DNA of 64,000 bases from Allomyces macrogynus ATCC 38327 (lineage: Eukaryota; Blastocladiomycota; Blastocladiomycetes; Blastocladiales; Blastocladiaceae), in NCBI GenBank assembly GCA_000151295.1, contig GG745338.1:243334-307333 (forward strand), given 5' to 3'. The notes below the pieces were generated by a model that was not told where the DNA came from, searched no databases, and worked only from the letters and a program-made list of their open reading frames with translations. Positions 41,256 to 51,954 of the stretch are shown here, in pieces; position 1 is the stretch's first letter, and every line of letters begins with the position of its first letter. Both the position numbers and the translations under genes were made by a program.

Positions 41256-43241
41256 GGCGGTGCAGGCGCGGTGCGGGTGCGGTGTGGGCGGATGGGGAGG
41301 TCGTGAAGGACGAGGACCAGGACGCGGATGGCTGGCGTGACGAAGAAGGACGAGCGTGCGGTGGTCGCGCGGCCAGGTGAGCGCACGTGCGCGGTTGCGA
41401 GACGGCGCGAGACACGATAAGCGTCATGACGACTCTGCACGCGCACGTGCGCCGCCTCGGGAGCCATTTGCATTTGCGTCCCAGCGAGCACCGCGCTGCC
41501 CATGCCCACCGGACACCAACACGCCGTGCCTGCCTCTCCCTTGTCTGCTGCCGAGCCTGCCGCCCTGCCCTCCCCACCGAGTGCACCGCCGCCCTCTGCC
41601 GCAACTCGACCCCGCCGGCAACCGCGCGCGCGCCAACCGCTCGCCCGCACCTGCCCGCCGTCCGACGCCGCCAGTCGCCGCCGCCAAGCGCCGCAAGCGA
41701 CTTGCCCGTCCGCCTCCGCCGCCGTTACGCGCGCCACCCGCTCCTGTCCGCTCCGCGTGCACGCCTTGCCTGCCCGCCGAGGTACGCGCCGCCGTCTGCT
41801 CTCGTCGTGTGCATCTCTGCGCCCTACGTTGCCTTCGCTTGGTGGGCGTGCGCCTGCGCTATGGCACTGCCCGACCCAACCGACGCACGCCGTCGGGTGA
41901 ACTCACGACGCCCACCTGGCTGCGAACCATGGGCCAACTCTGCTCCACTCCGGCCACAAAATCCCCTCGTCTTCTCCACCACCAACACGCGCGCCCACCG
42001 TGGTCGCGCCTCGGCCTAAAAATGGCCTTGGCAAGCGTGTTTTGGTGGTGGTGGTTTGGCCTGGTTTTGGTTGGTGTTTGCGTCGATTGGCCTGCGATCT
42101 TTTCAGTAGGCCAGGGCGTGTTTGCTCGTGTTCGCTGGTTGGGTTCCGGGTGGGGCCGGCGCAGTTCCTACGCGCTGGTGTGTTCCTGAGTTACGAGGCG
42201 AACGTCGTGCTCACCATGCTTTTCGCCCCTTTCTCGGTGGCCCCGCCCTCGTCGCCCTTTCCTCTCTCGTTTATCGCCGCGTTCGTCTCGTCCACCGCTC
42301 TGCGATCGCCCTCGCTCTCGCTCTCGTTCCGACGCGCGTCCGACAGCTCTCCGGACCACTCTCTCCACCTGTTGACCCGCCCCGCGCAAGTCACCCTGGC
42401 CCGCCTCGCCGTCCGCGCTCGCCCTACCCACGCCGTGGACCCCCGGTCGTCTTGACGCCACTTGCCGCTGCCGTCGACGTAGTCGCTCGCGCCGCTCGCT
42501 TGCCCGCTCTGCTGTCGTACATCACCACGCAGCCCAGCCCGCCAGCGTCGTCGTAGCGTCTACCTCGCCGACTCCGCAAGCCAGCGCGTTTCCTCGACGG
42601 AATCCATGAACTATTACTTCTTTTCGTCGGGAAACCACGTCGGCCGCGACGTTGATTAGTCGAGAAGGCGCCCCCCCTCTGTGTGTGCTCGCTCCAGCTG
42701 CTCACGCGCCGCGCTCAAACCCACTCCCGTTCCCGTTCTGTGCCTGCTGCCGTTGGTGGTGCTGCCCTTCCTCGCTGTCACGTCGCGTGCCCGTCGCTGT
42801 GTTTCCCGACCCAGTTCCCCGTGCTCGTTCGTGCCTGCCGTGCTCGTCTTCTACCCACTCGCTGCTGCTGCTCGGACCGATTGCTGGATTGATTTGATCC
42901 TGGTTCGCCGGCTGGACTGTGCCCGCTTCCGCTCATCTCCGTTTGGACGGCGCCGCCCTACCTTGTCCCCCTACCTTTTTCCATCTCGTTTCGCTCCTCG
43001 TTCTCCACCTGTTCTGATTACCGACCCGCCTGGTCCGTAAACAATTCATCTCACTTTCGCCCCCACCAGCATCCACCCCATCGGTACGTCTTGCTTTTGA
43101 CCCACCCGCTGGTTTCTTCGGCCGCGTTCCTTGGCGTCGCCAACTATGTGTGATAGCGCGCAATCTCACCGCACTTGCATGCCCAATGTCCGCACCCACT
43201 TGTTTTCTGATCCACCAGCCATCGCGCCCCTTGCCACCGCC
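41256..43241. promoter_or_regulatory. Long divergent upstream region, coilin / GATA factor
   Basis: Nearly 2 kb. Most of it is C/T-rich on the plus strand, especially 42200-43140, like a long 5' leader of the GATA gene. Several GC-driven open frames exist on both strands, up to 277 codons, but they are low-complexity (Pro/Arg/Ala) with no domain or splice support. I see no convincing gene. Confidence 0.45.
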
Positions 43242-44862
43242 ATGTCGACCCCCACGACCCCGGCCACCGCCGCCCACACCGCGCTCGACCTGGCCTCGGC
43301 ATTTTCGGGTGCCGACGACTTCATGGACCTGGCCGCGCTCGGCCTGTTCGTTGACGCGTCGCCGGCCCCGACGGCCACCGCCACGCTCCCCACCACGCTC
43401 CCGCCGTCGCCGCCGCATGCCGCCGCCGCCACGACGACGACGCCCCTCGCCGCGATGCCGTGGGCCAACACGCTCCAGCCCGCCGACCTGGCCGCCATGA
43501 TGGCCGTCTCGGCGCCGCAGGCCCCGATGCACATGGCCGCCGCGCCGGCGTTCCCATACGCGCAGCCGCAGGCACAGCAGCCGATGTTCTTTATGCAGGC
43601 CGCGCCCGCGGCCGCGCCGGCCCCGACGCAGTTCCAGTTTGTGACGCTGCCCAACGGCGCCATGGGGCTCGCCGCCGTCGCGCCCGCGCCGGCGTTCCCG
43701 ACCATGGCCATGCCCATGTTCCCGGGCCAGGCGACCGCGCAAGCTCAACCGACGGCCGCGGCTGCTCCGCTCAACATGAACATGAACGTCGGACTGCATG
43801 TCAACATGCCCGGTGCCCCCGCCGCCGCTGCGCAAACTCAGCCGGCCATGGTCATGGCGCAGCCGCAGTTCACGGCGGCCGCGGCCCCCGCCGCTGCCAC
43901 CGCCACGGCGTCGTTCCCGCTCCAGCAGCCGGCGCTCTTCCCGCTCGCTGCCGCGCCCGTCGCGTCGTCGCCGTCGCAAGTCGCCGTGACCATGCCGTCG
44001 CCCGCGTCGTCGCCGTCCCCGGCACCCGCCGTGGCGGCCATGCCCGTGTCGCCAACGCCCGCGCCCAAGCCGCTCGCGCCTGCGACTGAGGTCCTCGCGG
44101 CCATGGCCAACGAGCCCGCCAAGAAGGAGACGCTCAAGGACGGTCTGCACACGTGCTTCAACTGCGGCACCACATCGACGCCGCTCTGGCGCCGGTCGAC
44201 CGACCGCCAGCACATGCTCTGCAACGCCTGCGGCCTCTACCACAAGACCTACGGCGTGCACCGCCCGCTCAAGCTGCGCGCCCGCAAGGCGCGCAAGTCG
44301 CCGGCGTCGGCTGCCGCCGCGGCCGTGGCTGCTGCCGCGCAGGGCGCGCTCGTGCCTGCGACCAAGCGCGCGGCCGAGTCCGACGACGTTGCTGACCACC
44401 TGGTCGCCAAGCGCCTGCGTGTTGCCGACCACGATGCCAACGCCGCGCCGCGCGTCTGCGCGCAGTGCCAGGGCAAGCGGTCGACGACGTGGCACACCGT
44501 CGACACCGAGACCACACCCATGTCCCCGCCGCCGAGCCCGCGCGCGACGCCGTTATCTTCGGCGCCCCACGCAATACGTGTGACGCGCGTGCGCCGTGTT
44601 CCGCACCTTGCTCGCCGACTCAGACGGTGAAGATGACGACGCCGAGGCGACGCCTGCGGACGTCATGGCCTGTGTGCCCACCCGGGCGCCGCGTGCCGAG
44701 TCGGTCGCGTCGTCGCCCGAGCCCGAGGAGGTGCCGCCGTTCTTGGCGGCGGTCGCCGCGATGCTGCGCGAGGAGAATGGCCGCGATCGTGTCGCCAAGT
44801 GGCTGCGTACCTGGGAGCGCCGCGTGTCGCTCGTGCGCGATATCATGGTCGTTGCGCCCTAA
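43242..44862 (+). CDS. GATA-type zinc finger transcription factor
   Basis: A nuclear DNA-binding protein of the GATA family. The N-terminal ~290 residues are Ala/Pro/Met/Gln-rich, activation-domain-like. The zinc finger is canonical: C-F-N-C, 18 residues with [15 protein letters not shown], then C-N-A-C-G-L-Y, followed by a basic tail ([15 protein letters not shown]). About 75 residues later a single half-finger-like motif appears ([15 protein letters not shown]) without a second CxxC pair. Exon 1 is 43242-44577. A proposed 46-base intron (GTGTGA...ACTCAG) leads to exon 2, 44624-44862, with an acidic stretch and a helical end ([20 protein letters not shown]). This gives 524 residues. Without the splice the frame runs to 44630 with an Arg-rich end. 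The start used has a strong ACCGCCATG context; in-frame ATGs upstream (43146, 43182) are possible. Confidence 0.88.
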
Positions 44863-45531
44863 AGTGGGTGCAGTTCGACGTGGTTTTTGTGGTTTTTGTT
44901 GGCGGTTGGATGGTGGTTTTCTCTCGCCTATTTCTCATCCTCTTATCCTCTCCTTCCCCCATCCTCTCTCTCTTTTTGCCATCCCCTTTTGCCCACCTCT
45001 CTCTCATCATCGTTTCAAGGCCGCCCCCTCTCAACGGACTTGTGTAGCTCGCTCGCACAGTCCCGTCCCTCCCGTTCCAGTTTCTCTCATCATTCCGTGC
45101 TTTCGTTCGCTCCGGCTGGCTCGCTGCCTGCGGCCAGCTCTGTTCGAACGGATGTGGGTTTGTTCGTTGTGTTATGTTGCTGTTGGTTTTCGAGCACACG
45201 CGTCGGTGGAAAGTGCAGTGTTTGGGCGCCGCACACGTGTGTTGATCGGTTGGTTTGGACCCGTTCTCATTCATTCATCGTTTCTCTTGGTTCTTGTTGC
45301 TCTCCTCTCCGCTTGTCGCGGCTCGCCTGGCCAGCCTGGTCTGGTCAGGATGGTTAGCGCTGGTGGTTGTCGCTGGTCTGCGCGCGGGTCTTCCCACCTT
45401 TGCGCTCGGCCCTCCCTCAATTGATGCTATCGCTGATCTTTGACCGAATTATAAAATTGTGACCTTCAGTTCTGTTCCGTCTTCTCCACCCACCAACCAG
45501 CCAGTCTGCTCACACTCCAGTCCGCCCACCT
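44863..45531. other. Convergent 3' intergenic region
   Basis: 669 bases between the GATA factor (+) and the GH18-like gene (-), strongly pyrimidine-rich on the plus strand. No supported gene. It probably contains the 3' UTRs. Confidence 0.45.
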
Positions 45532-48500
45532 TCACGAGTTTCTCCCACTTCTGCCCATCGTCAGCGTCTGCAGCTCATTCAACTCGCCCATCAGGTCCGA
45601 GACCGGGTCGAGCGACGCGCGGTGCGACCCGGCGGGCCCTGGTGCGGGCGGTTCGAGCGCATCCCCTGCCGTGGGCAACGGCGCCGACACCGACTCGCGC
45701 GCGTCCTGCTGCATCGCCATGACCGCATTCAGCGCCGTTCGAATCGACGCGGCCCCGGCCTCCGCAACACACTCTCTGCGCACATCCTCCTCGCGAATCG
45801 ATACGAGCAAGTCTGGCAACGACCGCATCGCCCCGGCGACCGCGTGCGTCGGCGACGTCGGCGCCGACGTATCGGATAACAGCCTGGCCTGCGACCCAGC
45901 ATCGAGTGCCGACCCGGCAGAACTCGCACCCAGCGCCGCCGTCGTCGCGGAACTCTCATTCATCGCGCCGTTCCCGCCGACGGACTTGCCGAGATCCGGC
46001 GCCGACGCTGTGGTCGTCGTCGCGCGTCGGTTCACCACCAGGGCAATGGATTCGGCAGTTTCCGACATCCGCGCCGACGCTAGGAGCGCTTTCGCGCCGT
46101 ACGGCGCTGTCAGGGTGCCGAAGCTGGACCCTTTCCGTGGGTTGTTGTCGGGGGACGCGGACCGCGCACGGGTCGCGCGGCCGCGGACCAACGCGCGCGC
46201 TTGCCCGACGACCGACCGCAAGATCACAGTCGCGAGGACGGCGCCGGCGAGCAGGCACACGATAATCCCCCCGGGGGATGCGATGAACGCGAGGAACGCG
46301 TCGGCGGCCGTCAACGCGGCCGGATCCGTCGACCCGGTCGTGTCGGAACTCGTGGAGTCGGTGGTGCCGGAGGTGATGGCCGAGAGCGAGGTCACGTCGA
46401 ACGGGTTGGTCGTCGACGGCGCGACGGGGGTTGCGGGGCACACACCGCAGTCGACCGGGCACGTGCGGCAGTCCTCCCCGCCGAACGTGTAGCAGACGCC
46501 GTCGCCGCACGCCTGGACGGCAGGGACGGTCACGGCCGCGTTGCTCGACCCGAGGCACGAGGAGAGCGTGATCGCGTCGGTATTGCGCTGTGCGAGCGTC
46601 CACAGCCACCGCCCCACAAAGTCGTCGTAGTTCGGCGTCCGCGGGACGGCTGGGAGAGCGGCCACATGCTGCGCCGACACGAGCACCGCGCCGTTACCCA
46701 CGCCCAGAACGGCCCGGACAGCGTCGAGTTCCGGCACGTGCGTGCCACTCGGCTCGGCCCAGGCGGCACCGAGTCTCGGGAGCGCGAGGATCGCGACCCC
46801 GTTGACGGCTAGCATCGAGCACACTTCCACGTCGAGCGTGTCGCCAGCGGGGATAATGAATTTGGCGCGCACGCCCGCGATTTGTTGCAGGGCTTGCTGC
46901 GCCATGTAGACGTAACCCGCGGCGTTGGCCGAGGAGATGGTCGCGGGGAGGTGGATCGCGAGCGTGTGGCCTTGGTTGACGAGGAACCGCGCCATGTAGG
47001 CTGCCCGTGCGCGACGGAGGCCGTCGGTCGTGGTTGCGGTCAGCTCGGACGTGTCGACGGCGACGGTGAGCGGGACGATTGGGTTCATTCCGGGCCGGCG
47101 TTGGCGGATGTTTTCGGTCAGGTTGTAGAGCGCCATGGATCTGTGGAGTGTCATAGAAGGTGAGCGGAGAGCACGACAGCGAGAGGAAAGGACAAGGAGG
47201 AACGTACGAAAGCGGCCCGCGCACCAGTACCAGCGACGCGTCCTTCGTCTGCGCTTGGCACTGCGTGACGACCTGGTCCAACGGACAAGTCAAGTTCACC
47301 GCGAGCCCCACAGGGACCGCGAGCGCGCCGCCGGACCCGACCACCGCCGCGGTCCACCCGCTCGACCACGCGTTCGTTGCCGGCACCCCGAGACACTCGC
47401 TCGCACTGACCAACGTCACGTTATTCTGCCGCGCCAGCGCCTGGACCGCAGCCACTGCCGCAGGCTCGCCCACGAGTCCGTCCATCTGCACGGCAATCGC
47501 GGATCGCGCCATCCCCACGACCATCGACTCGTTGCGCATATTCCCAAGCGTGAAATTCACCGCCTGCGTGACGACGGGTACCGGGTCCGCACCGCTCGCA
47601 ACCGTGTAATCAAGTGTATCGAGCGACCACGATACGCGCTGCACGCCGAGTCCGGTCAAAACGCGACATAGTCGGTCGGCACGCGGGTCCCCTCTTGCCG
47701 CGGCCTCGTCGAGCGCTGGAATCCGCGCGAGCGACGGGACGCGCGAGGGGCGCCACATGCCGTCGGCGCCTGCGGACCGCGCGACCGCGACGCTCGCGGA
47801 CGCGACGCGAGCGCGAAAGTCCGTATCGGACAGCGCGAGGAGCACGTCGAGCGAATCCGACCACGCGAGCCCGACGGCGCCGCCGGGTAAGTCGGCGACG
47901 CGCCGCGCTGCGCGGAGGGTCGCGGCTCTCGTGAGCCGGTCGGTGCCGATGAAGAGGGTCGCCGGGATCGAGTTGCTGGCGAGGGTCGAAATGACGGCGG
48001 ACTGCACGGCGTCGGCGACACGCACGTCCGGGCCGCCCTGGTTCAGGGTCACGGCGAGCCGGGCGGCACTCGCGGACGCGGGTTGCGTCAGGTCGATCGT
48101 GCAGAAGTGCCGGGTGCGCGACGCGTGGCAGTCGGAGTTGCATCGCAGGTTGCAGAATGGGGATGACGCGAGGCATGCGGATTGCGCGGCGGTGATCCGC
48201 GCGGCAGTCGGGGTGTCGACGGACGCGTACGACGCGACGACGGGCCAGAGGCTTGATGACGTGTTGGTGCGCGGCAAGTCGCCGGCCAGATGGTACGTCT
48301 CGACGCCAAGAATGGACCGCGATTGGACCGCGTCAAGCACGGCGCGGATCGACGTTCTCGTCGGCATCGTCACGGCATTCAGCGTGGCCGAGTTCCAGTA
48401 CCACGTCGCCGACCCGGCATTCGTGTCGACGTTGACCGTCCAGGCCGCCGACGTGATGTTGGTCGTCAACCACGGTCTATACTCGAGCGGGTCCGGCGAC

Positions 48501-49618
48501 ATGGCGTAGGTCTGGCCCGGGCCCCCGGCACCGACGCCGTAGTAGACGAGTCCCTGGAACGCGAGCGTCGTGACGAGTTTACTGGCCGGAATGCCCGCCG
48601 CGGTCATAAAGTCGACAATGCCGCTGACCGACGTGAACTTCCGCAACGTCGGGTCCGTGACGGGGTCCGACGGACTCGTCAGCGCGTTCTGCGCGTGTCG
48701 GAACGTATTCGTCGTGCTGCGAATGTTGCCGACAGCCACGTGCACGCGGTCGACGACCGCGTTCAGCGCCGTCAGGTTGAGCGGACCGTTGTTGAGCAGC
48801 GTAGCGTTCGCGGGCAGGTGCACCGATAGCGTCACGCCTGATCTGCCAGACGCCTGCATTTGCTGTCGGACGGCGGTCGCGAGCGCGAGAAAGGAGGGCG
48901 CATAGCTCGGCGTGAGCTCGAGGTCGGGCCATTGCAGGTGCAGACCGTCGAGCCCGCGCTGGTTCATGTACGTGACGAGTTGCTGCGCGAGAAACGTCTG
49001 GTTGGCGGCGGTCGCTGCCCATCTTTGCAGCGCCACGGTCGATCGGTTGGCGGCGACCCACGCGCGCGTCGGGCCCATGGTGAGGACCGTCTTGACGTGC
49101 GGGTACTGCTTCTTGAGTGCCCAGAGCCGGCCGATGCCGCCTAGTTGTTGATCGCGTGGGCAAATCAGTTGATGAAAGCGGCTCGCGCGGGGGGCATGCG
49201 ACAGTACCTCGGACGCAGCACGAGCAATACGCGTCCTCTGGATCAATGACCATGTCCTCGTTCGAGTACCTGCGAGGGACAACTGAAATCAGTCTCACGC
49301 TGCAGTAATCGACCGGTTCGAACAAAGCAAGCGTGCGTACGGATCGTTGAGCTCGAGCGAGCCATTGTTGGGAGCGAATCCGACTGGCCCGTAGAGCAGC
49401 GTGTCGATGTTGGGCCAGTCGAGCGAATCGATGGACAAGTCGTTGCCCGGGTAGGGCGACCAAGACATGTACGACGCAAAGACGCGGAGCCCCGGTACGG
49501 CCGTGACGGAGCCGACGAGCAACGCAACGGCAACAAAGGCCATGATCGCAGCCGTGGCGGCCCAGCTGCGCGCGGCGGTTCGTGGGGGCGCCGTTGGCGC
49601 AAAACGTCGTGGTATCAT
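45532..49618 (-). CDS. Membrane-anchored GH18-like / double NodB-like protein, catalytic residues missing
   Basis: A 1,293-residue type I membrane protein. Exons on the minus strand: 49618-49341, 49269-49208, 49140-47208, 47140-45532. A signal/anchor segment (IMAFVAVALLVGSVTAVPG) leads into a GH18 chitinase-like barrel (LRVFASYMSWSPYPG; LWALKKQYPHVKTVLTMG). At the usual catalytic signature DxxDxDxE the sequence is D178-G-L-H-L-Q-W-P185, so two Asp and the acid Glu are replaced. A Cys-rich link (FCNLRCNSDCHASRTRHFC) precedes a NodB/CE4-like module in which TFDDGP is TLNQGGP. A second degenerate module follows (LVLVRGPLS; QGHTLAIHLP). Then come a Cys module (CGDGVC ... GEDCRTCPVDCGVCP), a Thr/Ser linker, one transmembrane span (GGIIVCLLAGAVLATVILRS) and a ~220-residue cytosolic tail. 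It may bind chitin or chitosan without cleaving it. Confidence 0.75.
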
Positions 49619-50102
49619 GGCTTCCACCTGCACGCGAATTGTCCACCGCGAATGGTCCAGCTTGGGTGCAGCTGGTAGGGGATTGTGGGCGGATGGCTGG
49701 TCGGCGCTTGTGCGGCGAGAATGCGGAGCGGGCGATCGAGAGGGCAACAGCATGCACCAAGTGTCCGCTGAGGATTGAGCCGAGGAGAGTCGTTTTCTCG
49801 AGATCGTGAAGGAGGGGCGCGGCCGGAGGTGAGCAGGGGCTCGCAGGGCTCGTTTGAATGGTGCTCCTGGTTCAAAAGGAGAAATTGATGTGATCAAAGG
49901 ATCGCCTTGTGCTCATTCAGGCGTGACAGTGACTTGGACGACACGTGCGTGGCGACAGGAGCGCGCCAGGCTGGCTGCGTTCGTCAACTCCCAGCAAATC
50001 AAGGGCCACCAAACTGCAAGCTGCTGGCCGGCCGCGCTCACCTCGCGCTCCATCTGTGTTGCCGACACGTAGCATAACTGCCCGCAATAATCAATTATCG
50101 CC
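49619..50102. promoter_or_regulatory. Divergent upstream region, GH18-like / Mtc1-like
   Basis: 484 bases between two divergent starts. The minus-strand frame is open further upstream of 49618, but the signal segment supports the chosen start. No element was recognised. Confidence 0.4.
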
Positions 50103-51591
50103 ATGGCTGACCACGCTGACGCCTCGCGCGCCGAGGACGTGCTCGACTTTCTCGACTCCATTGACAACCTCAACGTCGACGACCCGCTCGCCGATCCCAC
50201 CATTCTCGCTGATCCCGCCACGAAAGAACCGAATTCCGCGCCCAATGGCGGCGCGACGGCGCCCGCGGCGGGTGCGCCGACAACCGTCAGCGCCACTGCC
50301 CCGCCGTCGAGCGCTTCGGCATCGTCGGTCATGGCCTTGCTCGACGAGATCACAGCACCCGCTCCCGAGCTTCCGGCCGCGCCGACCCCAACGGGCCACC
50401 GCCGCGGCGGGTCGACGACCACGACTGCTGCACGGCTCGCAGCACGAACGCCGCCACCGCCAGCGCAGTCGCCGACGCCAGCGGCCGCACAACTTGCATC
50501 TCAACAGGCCAAGTCCTCGTCTTCCTCGCCCACCGCCGCACCTGCTGCACAGACCAGCGGCGGCGGCGGTGGGTGGGGTTTCGGCTCCTGGCTCAGTTCC
50601 GTGACCAGCGCCGTCGTCCAAGAAACCACCGCGGCCAAAGACCGTGTCGCCAAGGCCGTTCCAACCGTGCGCGAAATGACGACGCAGCTGCTGTCCGAGG
50701 GCCACCACGCGACTGAAAAAGTGACCAAGGTCCTGACAACTGTCGCTGCACAGGCCTCGACCGTGACGACCGCCGCGGTCGCCACGGCCGCGCCGCGCGT
50801 CACCGAGAGCGCGTCGTCACTGCAGTCGATTCTCGCGCGCGGGATGACGTCGGTTCTGGACGCGGTCGCGCCCGAGGCGCGCCCGCTGCCGCTGCGGCTG
50901 CGGATGGTTGGTCGGTGTAACTTGCGGTCGACGGCGGGGACGACGCTCGTGGGTAAAGACGCGCGCGAACTGTTGGCGTCGCTGCTTATGGAACACGCGC
51001 TGCGCGTCGAGTGGCGCGATGCGGATGATGGCGAGAATGCCGCGATTCGCACCTACTTGCCCGAGGAGCTGCTGGATGCCAAGGTCGCCGGGCTCGAGGC
51101 TGTGTGGGCCGAGTCGCTCAAGGTACGCTGACTTTGGACGCGTTTTGCCACCGGCATTGTGAACTGGCCTGACATACGATCCCTCTCGCGGCAACAAGGC
51201 CCCACAACCGGACCACGAAGACGAGCTCATCGTCTTCCTCGCTCCCGCCGTGTGGCCCACGCCCACAGGCCCCGACTCGGCCACGTCAACGCGGCACCTT
51301 GTTTACGTCGTGCGCGTGCAAGGTCCCGGCGGCCGCAGCGTCGCGACACTTTCGCAAAGCATTCGCGTCCTGCCGGGCAAGCCTGTCGACCAAGAATGGG
51401 AGCGGCTCGTCGTGCGGTCGGCCATGCGCGCGAGTCTCGACGAGTGGGTTGAGGAAGTCATGGCCGCGGCCGAGACCGAGGCAAAAGAGGCCGCGGAAAG
51501 GGCGCGCGCTGCCGAGGCCGAGCAGGGCGCGGCGGACCGGGTCATGACGCCGCTCGAGCAGGCCAACCTCGAGGCGCTGTCGGGCATGTGA
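50103..51591 (+). CDS. MTC1: Mtc1-like protein (FAM114/DUF5427 type)
   Basis: A 470-residue protein resembling yeast Mtc1, a poorly understood protein of the ER-Golgi/COPI vesicle interface. Exons 50103-51122 and 51199-51591, joined in phase 0 (GTACGC...CAACAAG; the acceptor is weaker than usual). It starts MADHADASRAEDVLDFLDSI, an N-terminal motif typical of the family. A Pro/Ser/Ala-rich linker follows, then a W/G signature (GGWGFGSWLSSVTSAVVQET) and a long amphipathic region (VREMTTQLLSEGHHATEKV). The C-terminal fold runs through ELIVFLAPAVWPTP, HLVYVVRVQGPGG and LPGKPVDQEWERLVVRSAMR. No membrane span. Family assignment is from overall layout and motifs, so it is less certain than the others. 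Confidence 0.65.
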
Positions 51592-51954
51592 AGCGCGTCC
51601 TGGAGAATGCAATAGCGATTGGTTTGTGGTTGTGTCTTGTTGCTGCTGGTCAGGGTTGGAGAGGTTATCTTATGCGTGTCCCTGCATGATCGAACTGCAG
51701 CTGAGCGGCTGCTTGGTCGCCATCATTCGCGAATTCGCGTCGACGGCCAATCGCAACCCAGCGCGGCATCGCAATTTTGCACAACCGATTAGACGTTCCT
51801 CGCGTGCAACTGCCCGCAACTAGATGCGCGCCAGCGCGGCCAGCTTTTGATACCAACCGCTCCTCGAAGCCGGCACGCGACCCCAGCCCCAACGACCCAC
51901 GCTGTCCTTGGCGTCAGCAGCACTGCACAGCACGGCCAGCGGCGCTTCAGCAAC
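51592..51954. promoter_or_regulatory. Spacer between Mtc1-like and U-box-rhomboid genes
   Basis: 363 bases between two genes on the plus strand, expected to hold a terminator and the next promoter. Nothing specific was recognised. Confidence 0.4.

Noticed and set aside
41356..42189. 277-codon plus-strand frame upstream of the GATA gene
   Set aside because: Low-complexity Pro/Arg/Ala sequence without a domain; more likely 5' leader and promoter.
42933..44495. 520-codon minus-strand frame opposite the GATA gene
   Set aside because: Arg/Gly/His-rich shadow of the plus-strand codon bias; no domain.
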